NCBI RefSeq assembly: GCF_029761915.1
Contig: NZ_CP121695.1
Location: 5,981,501-6,045,500 of the forward strand
Reading direction: 5' to 3'
Length of the DNA stretch: 64,000 nt
Source of the DNA: Bradyrhizobium sp. CB1650
Lineage (GTDB): Bacteria > Pseudomonadota > Alphaproteobacteria > Rhizobiales > Xanthobacteraceae
The translations under genes were made by a program, and so were the position numbers. How positions within the stretch are numbered: the first letter of the stretch is position 1; each line of letters starts with the position of its first letter. This document shows, in pieces, positions 26,556-34,399 of this stretch. The notes beneath the pieces were generated by a model. It saw only the letters and a program-made list of their open reading frames with translations. It had not been told where the DNA came from and made no database searches.

Positions 26556-27340
26556 TGGCTGGCGCGGTGACCAAATGGCTGCGCTTCCGCCATGGCGGCG
26601 CGACCGGCTTCGGCACGCTGACGCCCTCAGGCATCAGCGTGCATGAAGGCGAGATGTTCGGCCGCAACGCGAGCAGCGGCAGGACGCTGGCGCTGTCCGA
26701 GGTCGAGCTGCTCGCGCCTTGCGCTCCCAGCAAGATCGTCGCGCTCTGGAATAATTTTCACGCGCTCGCGGCCAAGCTCAACCAGCCCGAGCCGCCGGAG
26801 CCGCTCTATCTTCTGAAGGCTACGACCAGCGTCGCCGCGCCCGGCGCGGTGATCCGCCGTCCCTCCTATTACGACGGCAAGACGACCTATGAGGGCGAGC
26901 TCGGCATCGTCATCGGCAAGACCTGCGCCCGCGTTTCTCCGGCCGAGGCTGACGCCTTCATCTTCGGCTACACCTGCGTCAACGACATCACCGCCAACGA
27001 CATCCTGACCCGCGACCCCACCTTTGCCCAATGGGCGCGCGCCAAGGGCATCGACGATTACGGCCCGTTCGGCCCTGTGATCGCGACCGGCCTCGATCCC
27101 GCAAAACTCGTGGTGCGCACCATCCTCAACGGCACGGAGCGGCAGAACTATCCGATATCGGACATGATCTTCAGCGCGCAGGAGCTGGTCAGCAAGGTCT
27201 CGCACGACATGACGCTGCTCCCCGGCGATCTCATCGCCGTCGGCACGTCCGTTGGCGTCGGCGTGATGAAGGAAGAGGTCAACACCGTGACGGTCGCGAT
27301 CGAGGGTATCGGCGAGCTGACCAACGAGTTTCGGCTGTAG
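26555..27340 (+). CDS. fumarylacetoacetate hydrolase (FAH) family protein
   Basis: 261 residues. The FAH-fold metal site is visible as YEGELGIVIGK (two Glu) and FGYTCVNDITANDI (Asp); LLPGDLIAVGTSVGVG is the conserved end loop. The family contains C-C hydrolases, decarboxylases (e.g. oxaloacetate), isomerases and acylpyruvases. The start ATG overlaps the preceding stop (TGATG), so it is translationally coupled to the panE2-like gene, and its role is probably linked to that product or to another small oxoacid. GTG at 26552 is an alternative start. Confidence 0.85.
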   Translation: MAGAVTKWLRFRHGGATGFGTLTPSGISVHEGEMFGRNASSGRTLALSEVELLAPCAPSKIVALWNNFHALAAKLNQPEPPEPLYLLKATTSVAAPGAVIRRPSYYDGKTTYEGELGIVIGKTCARVSPAEADAFIFGYTCVNDITANDILTRDPTFAQWARAKGIDDYGPFGPVIATGLDPAKLVVRTILNGTERQNYPISDMIFSAQELVSKVSHDMTLLPGDLIAVGTSVGVGVMKEEVNTVTVAIEGIGELTNEFRL

Positions 27341-27356
27341 TCGCTGCCCTCTCTCC

Positions 27357-27482
27357 GTCATTCCGGGGCGCGACGAAGTCGCGAGCTATGATGCGCAATT
27401 GCGCATCTGAGAATCCATCGGGCGGCAGCGACTGCGGATGAATGGATTCCGGGCTCGGCGCTGCGCGCCGCCCCGGAATGAC
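27357..27482. repeat. 126-bp palindromic repeat (GTCATTCCGG family)
   Basis: GTCATTCCGGGGCGCG at the left end and CGCCCCGGAATGAC at the right. Inner arms are GAATCCATC and GGATTCCGGG, with TGCGCAATTGCGCA as a separate perfect dyad at about 27392-27405. Second copy of the element at 3424-3522. The following stretch to 27654 has no gene I can support. Confidence 0.75.
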
Positions 27483-27654
27483 GACCGACACTTCATGGCC
27501 GCCCCTACAACTCGGGAAAACTCGGCGACGTCCCGCCGCCTCCCGTCGACCCAATCGACTGTGGATTGCGCCCCCCGGAAACATCCCGTACCCCGCGCGC
27601 CCCTTGATCTCGGTTCCGCTCACCAATAGCAACACGGGGGGTGAGGAATTCACG

Positions 27655-29058
27655 ATGTGGTTGTTTCTCCTGCTTGCCTGGCTCGGCCTGCTGGCCGTCA
27701 TCGCTGTTTTCGCGCAGGCGCTCGGTTGCGACGTCGTCCACCTCCCGGCCTTGTTTTCGACCCTGTTCGTACCGCAGCGCATCACGAGCGGCGCGATCCT
27801 CGCCGGGGCGCTGGTGCTGATCGGCGCATCGGCCTTTCGGATGTCGCGCCAGGACCGACGCCTCCGGACGCTGCACGACCGTCTCAGGAAGACGCGGGAG
27901 GACGTCGTCGCCGCTCATGCGCTCCAGAACCACCTCGATGCCACGGTCCGGCACCTGATCGAGAGCGATCCGCGGGAGGCGGTCTCCGCGCTGCACGACA
28001 AATTGGGGGAGACCGAGCGGCGGGCCCAGCTCCAGCAGGGCCGCAACGAATCCACCGACATGCACGACCAGCTCGCCGAAATTCGCCGTCGCCAGCAGGG
28101 GCTGCGCGAGATGGTCGGCAAGGTCGCCGAGCAGCGGCGGGCGGTCGAGCCGGTGTTCACCGAAATCCGCGATCGCCAGAACCAGCTCGAACGGTCCCTG
28201 CTCGACCTGGAGACCGACGACCGCAAGAATAACCTCGCCGACCGTCTCAAGGACATCGAACGTGACGTATCGATGCTGCTCACGCGGGTAAACGGCGTGC
28301 AGGACACCTTTGTGACCCTGAACCGGTTCAGGGAAGACCTGGCGAAATCCCACGCCGAGCTTGCGCCGCTGCGCGCGCCCGAGGCCGGCATCAACGCCCT
28401 GATCAGCGAGCTGAGCCTCAGCTATGACAGCCTCGCCAAGTCCATCGACGAGCTCGAGACCGGCGGCGAGGCACCACTCAGCGAACACATCGAAACACTC
28501 TCGAAGAACAAGCTCGAGGTCGAACAGCGCATTGCCCGCATCGACGACAGCTTCAACATTTTGAAGGCGATCCGGCTCGATTTCGAGGAGCTGGCCCAGC
28601 GCCAGGCGCAGCTCGAGCGCTCGCTGGCGAAGGTCGAGACCGACGCCGACGGCAACACCCTCGCGGACCGCCAGAACGTGCTGAACGACTTCGTCATCAA
28701 GTCGCGTCAGCGCCTCGGCGCGTTGCAGCAGACCCTGGCGACGCTGAACGCCTTCAAGGCGGAACTGTCGAAGTCGCAGGCCGATCTCGTCCCGCTGCAG
28801 GCTCCCGTCTTTGGCATCGAGGCCATGATCGCCGAGGTCGGCGCCACCCGCGACCTGCTTGCCAAGACGGTCGGCGAGATCGAGGCGAGTGACGGCGTGA
28901 CGCTCGTCTCACGCGTGGAGGCGCTCGGCCAGAGCAAGCGCGAAGTCGAGGACCGGCTCGCCCGCATCTTCGACAATTTCAACGCGCTCGACGCACTTCG
29001 CAAGGACATCGGCGGCATCTTCACGACGATCCGGAATAGCCTGAACCGGATCGGCTGA
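27655..29058 (+). CDS. membrane-anchored coiled-coil protein with 142-residue tandem duplication
   Basis: 467 residues; no named family. Two hydrophobic spans (about 2-22 and 45-62) anchor a long, charged, helical C-terminal region. That region holds two copies of one unit: the first starts at residue 174 (RQNQLERSLLDLETD) and the second at 316 (RQAQLERSLAKVETD). Within them TLNRFREDLAKSHAELAPLRAP matches TLNAFKAELSKSQADLVPLQAP, and RIARIDDSFNILKAIRLDF matches RLARIFDNFNALDALRKDI. Period 142 residues. ATG 27655 follows GGTGAGGAATTCACG; the earlier open frame runs through a repeat. It may be an envelope spacer or scaffold, by shape only. Confidence 0.75.
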   Translation: MWLFLLLAWLGLLAVIAVFAQALGCDVVHLPALFSTLFVPQRITSGAILAGALVLIGASAFRMSRQDRRLRTLHDRLRKTREDVVAAHALQNHLDATVRHLIESDPREAVSALHDKLGETERRAQLQQGRNESTDMHDQLAEIRRRQQGLREMVGKVAEQRRAVEPVFTEIRDRQNQLERSLLDLETDDRKNNLADRLKDIERDVSMLLTRVNGVQDTFVTLNRFREDLAKSHAELAPLRAPEAGINALISELSLSYDSLAKSIDELETGGEAPLSEHIETLSKNKLEVEQRIARIDDSFNILKAIRLDFEELAQRQAQLERSLAKVETDADGNTLADRQNVLNDFVIKSRQRLGALQQTLATLNAFKAELSKSQADLVPLQAPVFGIEAMIAEVGATRDLLAKTVGEIEASDGVTLVSRVEALGQSKREVEDRLARIFDNFNALDALRKDIGGIFTTIRNSLNRIG

Positions 29059-29242
29059 AGCGGCTTCGCTCGACCCATCCTCGACGCTGCGCAGAAGCCA
29101 CACTTGCGGCACGTCTGACATGTGCCGCCAACATGTCCCGCGGGCGCCGCACTGTGGACGCATTCCGACGCGCATCTGTGAGGCGTGTCTGGGGGGCACG
29201 GCAGGTCATGTCGTGCTTGGACCAACCTTCAGGGGAGTGACT

Positions 29243-29443
29243 GTGAAGAAGATTGTAATTGTCGTGGGCGCAACGCTTGCCCTGGTGACGGTCGCGAACG
29301 CCGCGGATCTGCCGCGCCGGCAGCCCGTGCCCGCCTATCCGCAGCAGGGGCCGGCTCCGATCGGCAAGATGCCGATTGGCAAGAGCCCGGTTGGCAAAGC
29401 TCCGATCGGCAAGGCGCCCGGCCCGGTCGCGGCGCGCTACTGA
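29243..29443 (+). CDS. small secreted protein with (I/V)GK-x-P repeats
   Basis: 66 residues. MKKIVIVVGATLALVTVANA is a signal peptide cleaved at ANA-A. The mature peptide is only 46 residues, proline- and lysine-rich, with four successive units PIGKM, PIGKS, PVGKA, PIGKA before GPVAARY. The start is GTG 29243, 6 bases after AGGGGAG. It is positively charged and probably disordered in the periplasm or outside. No family recognised. Confidence 0.6.
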   Translation: MKKIVIVVGATLALVTVANAADLPRRQPVPAYPQQGPAPIGKMPIGKSPVGKAPIGKAPGPVAARY

Positions 29444-29500
29444 CGCGCCAGCATCGCAGCGCTCAATCTGAGTGAACGGCCGACAGCCGAGGGGCAGAGC

Positions 29501-30151
29501 GTGACGAAAGAATCTTATCGATCGGGATCCTGCCTGGTCGCAGGGTTCGCCCTCGCAGCCATGATTTCGTGCACGATGCCATCGGCTTCGGCCCATGAAG
29601 CGAACAAGCGCATCGCCGATGCGAATGCGCTTGTTTCGAACGACGCCGGATCACGACCGGCCCCGCAGTTGACGAGGCGCTCCGTCGCGCGAGCGGAGAA
29701 AGGTCCCTACTACGTCGACTTCCGCGCCCGTACGGCGGCAAGCTGGGGCCATGCCTTCGTCTGGTACGGCAAGACCAGCGAGCGCGCCGTCGAGGTTGCA
29801 GGCCTCACGCCGGCGGGGGACACGCTTGCCTACGTGATCGGCCACCTCACCTGGGTGCCCTCCGAAACCGGCGCGAGCTATGGCGATCTCGATCCCGAAT
29901 ATCTGACCGCGAGCTACCGCGTCTACCTGAACGAAGCCGACGCCAAGCGCGTGTTCGCCTACATCAAGAAATTGCAGGCGAGTTCGCCAGTCTGGAACGC
30001 CGAGACGACCAACTGCACCGGCTTCATCGGCGACATCGCCGAGTTCATGGGATTGAAGGTCCCCTACCGCTGGCAGCGCCCGGAAAATTTCGTCAACAGC
30101 CTCAAGGAAATGAACGGCGGCCGCCAGATCGTGCGGCTGTCGGCGGAATAG
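29501..30151 (+). CDS. secreted protein with permuted papain-like (LRAT/NlpC-type) His...Cys motifs
   Basis: 216 residues. A signal segment (about 8-32, ending SASA-H) is followed by the mature domain. WGHAFVWYGK (His) comes first and ETTNCTGFIGDIAEFMGL (Cys) later. A His-before-Cys order with an NC-x-x-F motif is that of circularly permuted NlpC/P60-like folds (LRAT-like and DUF4105-like groups), which include amidases, peptidases and lipid-acting enzymes. This assignment is by motif reading only. GTG start at 29501 after GGGGCAGA. It follows the GK-x-P repeat gene by 57 bp. Confidence 0.6.
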   Translation: MTKESYRSGSCLVAGFALAAMISCTMPSASAHEANKRIADANALVSNDAGSRPAPQLTRRSVARAEKGPYYVDFRARTAASWGHAFVWYGKTSERAVEVAGLTPAGDTLAYVIGHLTWVPSETGASYGDLDPEYLTASYRVYLNEADAKRVFAYIKKLQASSPVWNAETTNCTGFIGDIAEFMGLKVPYRWQRPENFVNSLKEMNGGRQIVRLSAE

Positions 30152-30168
30152 CAGCGCCGGCGTTTTAG

Positions 30169-31341
<1,173 letters not shown>

Positions 31342-31372
31342 GTGAACCGACCATCGCCGCAGTGACGGTGCA

Positions 31373-31520
31373 CTCCCTCGCCCCGCTTGCGGGGCAAGGG
31401 TTGGGTGAGGGGGAGCCTCCGCAGGGACGGTGAGAGTTGGACGCGCGGAAGCTCCCCTCACCCGGATCGCATCTTCCGATGCGATCCGGCCTCTCCCCGC
31501 AGGCGGGGAGAGGCGAAGCG
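31373..31520. repeat. GC-rich interspersed repeat, second copy (CTCCCTC...GGGAGAGGCGAA)
   Basis: Shares ordered blocks with 11557-11752: CTTGCGGGG, GGTGAGGGGGAGCCTCC, CCCCTC-CCCGGAT, and the end GGGGAGAGGCGAA. The inner GCATCTTCCGATGC is a local hairpin. Confidence 0.7.
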
Positions 31521-31566
31521 CCACGGCTCTCGGTTAAACAAGTTCATCACGATCCAGAGGTCACAC

Positions 31567-32610
31567 ATGGAGGCTTACGTCTACGGCCCTGATGGAGCTA
31601 GGATTTCCGACGTCGCTCAACCAACACCCAAAGGCACGCAAGTGTTGGTCCGCGTCCGCGCCTGCGGGCTGAACCGCGCCGACACCGGCATGCGCAAGGG
31701 TCATGCCCATGGTGCGGCCGGCGGCGCCGGCACCGTGCTCGGCATGGAATGGGCCGGCGAAGTCGCCGCGCTCGGACCGGACGCCAAGGGCGTCAAGATC
31801 GGCGACCGCATCATGGGCTCCGGCGCCGCCGCCTTCGCCGAATACACGCTCGCCGATCACGGCCGCCTGTTCCGCGCGCCCTCCAATATGAACTTCGAGG
31901 AGGCCGCCAGCCTCCCCGTCGCGCTCGCGACCATGCACAACGCCGTCGTCACCGTCGGCGGCGTGCAGCCCGGGCAAGCCGTGCTGATCCAGGGCGCAAG
32001 CTCCGGCGTCGGCCTGATGGCGATGCAGATCGCCAAGCTCAAGGGTGCAAAGCTCGTGATCGGATCGTCGACCGACGCCTATCGTCGCGGCCGGCTGACC
32101 GACTACGGCGCGGATCTGGCAATCGACTCCTCGGACCCCGGCTGGGTCGACCAGGTGCTGAAGGCGACCAACGGCGAAGGCGTCGATCTCATCGTCGACC
32201 AGGTCTCGGGCAAGGTCGCGAGCCAGAACCTCGCCGCGACCAAGGTCAAGGGTCGCATCGTCAATGTCGGCCGGCTCGGCGGCACGCATGCCGATTTCAA
32301 TTTCGACCTGCACGCGGCCCGCCGCATCAACTACATCGGCGTCACCTTCCGCACGCGCACGATCGAGGAGATCCGCGAGATCTTCGACGAGGTCAGGAAG
32401 GACATCTGGGGCGCTGTCGAGTCACGCAAGCTGCAACTGCCGATCGACAAGGTGTTTGCCTTCGACGACATCGAAGGCCTTCGAGCACATGGAGGCCAAC
32501 AAGCATCTGGGGAAGATTGTCGTGACGTTGTGACCCATGGCCGGGCAAAAGCGCGAAGCGCGTCCTTACCAAAACGACCCGGCCATCCACGTGCCACCAC
32601 GATGAGGTGA
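31567..32610 (+). CDS. zinc-type alcohol dehydrogenase-like / quinone oxidoreductase, C-terminal frameshift
   Basis: MDR-superfamily oxidoreductase, zinc-independent quinone-oxidoreductase type: N-terminal GroES-like domain (VRACGLNRADTGMRKG, GMEWAGEVAALG) and Rossmann domain (VLIQGASSGVGLMAMQIAKLKGAKLV). As read, the protein is 347 residues with an odd basic tail. One extra G at 32476-32477 (GAAGGCC for GAAGCC) shifts the frame; without it the end reads DIEAFEHMEANKHLGKIVVTL, the normal family ending, with stop at 32531-32533 and 321 residues. Either a recent mutation or a base-calling error. Loss of the last strand may not abolish activity. Confidence 0.78.
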   Translation: MEAYVYGPDGARISDVAQPTPKGTQVLVRVRACGLNRADTGMRKGHAHGAAGGAGTVLGMEWAGEVAALGPDAKGVKIGDRIMGSGAAAFAEYTLADHGRLFRAPSNMNFEEAASLPVALATMHNAVVTVGGVQPGQAVLIQGASSGVGLMAMQIAKLKGAKLVIGSSTDAYRRGRLTDYGADLAIDSSDPGWVDQVLKATNGEGVDLIVDQVSGKVASQNLAATKVKGRIVNVGRLGGTHADFNFDLHAARRINYIGVTFRTRTIEEIREIFDEVRKDIWGAVESRKLQLPIDKVFAFDDIEGLRAHGGQQASGEDCRDVVTHGRAKARSASLPKRPGHPRATTMR

Positions 32611-32710
32611 GACGTGGCTGCCCGGGTCCCGGCTCCGCCAAGGCTTCGCAGGGCCTTCAGTGCTAGGCCGGCGAAGCTTCAGCGAAGACGGCAAGCGCGG
32701 GCATGACGGA
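32536..32710. repeat. decayed inverted-repeat region
   Basis: ATGGCCGGG...CCCGGCCAT (about 32538-32586) is an inverted pair around GCGCGAAGCGCG. Beyond it, GTGGCTGCCCGGG...CCCGGGCATGACGG-like fragments suggest a degraded relative of the GTCAT repeats. No gene is seen up to 32798. Confidence 0.5.
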
Positions 32711-32798
32711 GCCAGCGCACCCGCTCCTGCAACTCACTTGCGACTAGACCTGTGCACCGCGGCTTGATGTTCACCTGTGGGCTGCTAAATCCCCGGGC

Positions 32799-34172
32799 AT
32801 GACCTCCCAGCACAATAAGACATCGGTCGCAGCGATCTCGATCTTCGCCAGCGGCGGCATGGCAGCGGCCAAGTTCGTGGTTGGGCTCGCGATCGGCTCG
32901 CTCGCGTTGATCTCGGAGGCCCTGCACTCGTCGATCGACCTGATCGCGACCATCATCACCTGGGCCGTGGTGCGGGTGTCCGACAAGCCCGCGGACGAGG
33001 AGCACCATTACGGTCACGGCAAGCTCGAAAGCGTCTCCGCGCTCGGCGTCACCGCCCTGCTCTACGTGCTCGCCGGCGGCATCCTGGTCGAGGCCTATAG
33101 CCGCCTGCGCGAGGGAACCGCGCCGCCGACGATTTCGGCCGTCCCCTTCGTCGTCCTGGTGATCGACATCGTCGTCAACCTGTGGCGCGCCCGCGCGCTC
33201 CATCGTGCCGCGCGGGAAACGCGGAGCCAGGCGCTGGCCGCCGACGCTCTGCATTTCGCTTCCGACGTCATGGGCTCGCTCGCCGTGATCGTCGGCCTGA
33301 TCCTCGCCGCCTTCGGCTTCTGGTGGGGCGACGCCGCGGCGGCGGCCGCCGTGGCCGTCATGATCGCGGGGCTCGGCCTGCGCATGGCCGGCTCGACCGT
33401 GCAGACGCTGGTCGATCGCGCGCCGGAAGGCGCGCAGGAAAAGGCCACGGCCGCGATCCGAAGCGTCCCCGGCGTGATCGATGTCGAGCGGCTCCGGGTC
33501 CGCATGGTCGGGGCGACCACGTTCATCGACACCATCGCCAAGGTGCCGCGGACTTATCCGATCGACCGCGTCGAGGACATCAAGCGCAATGCGCAGGCCG
33601 CCGTCGGCAAGGCGTTCGGCGATGCCGACCTCACCTTCACAGCCGTCCCCGTCGCGCGCAACAATGAGACCGTGCGCGACCGCATCATGGTGATCGCGCG
33701 CAATTCCGGCCTCGCCATCCACCACGTCACGGTGCACGACCTCGGCGCCAAGCTGATCGTCGGCATCGACCTCGAGGTCGATGGCAACATGCAGCTCGAC
33801 GCCGCCCATGACATCGCCAATACGCTGGAGCGCAACATCAAGGAGGAATTCGGCGAGGACGTGGAGGTCGACGTCCATATCGAGCCGCTGGATCCGGAAC
33901 TGCCGTTCGGCGTCGATGCGGCGCCGGAACGGGTGCAGACGATCGCAGCCGCGCTCGCGGACTACGCGCGCGGCGGCGAGATCCATGACATCCACAATGT
34001 CCGTGTCCGCAACACCGAAGCCGGCGAGATCGTCAACTTCCACTGCCGTGCCGCGCCGTCGATGAGCGTGATCAAGGTGCACGGGCAGGTCGACGCGATC
34101 GAGCGTGCGCTACGCCGCAACTTCCCGAGCGTGAAGCGTGTGATCAGTCACGCCGAACCGCCGCGCTCATGA
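32799..34172 (+). CDS. cation diffusion facilitator exporter with expanded C-terminal tail
   Basis: 457 residues; usual CDF proteins are about 300. Six membrane spans lie in residues 8-205. The metal site is HSSID (43-47, span 2) and HFASD (152-156, span 5), an HxxxD/HxxxD pattern like the Zn or Fe-type carriers; EEHHYGHGKLE is the span 2-3 loop motif. After the spans there are about three successive ferredoxin-like segments (about 205-286, 287-365, 366-457) where one ZT-dimer domain is normal. Exports Zn, Fe, Co or Mn in exchange for protons; the metal is undetermined. Start ATG 32799, no strong ribosome site. Confidence 0.88.
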   Translation: MTSQHNKTSVAAISIFASGGMAAAKFVVGLAIGSLALISEALHSSIDLIATIITWAVVRVSDKPADEEHHYGHGKLESVSALGVTALLYVLAGGILVEAYSRLREGTAPPTISAVPFVVLVIDIVVNLWRARALHRAARETRSQALAADALHFASDVMGSLAVIVGLILAAFGFWWGDAAAAAAVAVMIAGLGLRMAGSTVQTLVDRAPEGAQEKATAAIRSVPGVIDVERLRVRMVGATTFIDTIAKVPRTYPIDRVEDIKRNAQAAVGKAFGDADLTFTAVPVARNNETVRDRIMVIARNSGLAIHHVTVHDLGAKLIVGIDLEVDGNMQLDAAHDIANTLERNIKEEFGEDVEVDVHIEPLDPELPFGVDAAPERVQTIAAALADYARGGEIHDIHNVRVRNTEAGEIVNFHCRAAPSMSVIKVHGQVDAIERALRRNFPSVKRVISHAEPPRS

Positions 34173-34399
34173 CGCGACACGCGCAGAGGAGTCACACGTT
34201 CTCGTTTCGGACTCGCAACGCACGCAAGATGGCGTACGCTCGACGTGCAAACTCTCCATTGGATAAGAATTATTTCGCGTTAACGATTCGTTGACTCTCG
34301 ACAGGCCGCGAAAACTGGATTCAAATCGCTGTGATTCGGAAGGGTTGTGGGGCTGCTTCCGGACAGTGTTGCAAGCAGGTTTTTCAGGGGGCCGAAGGC

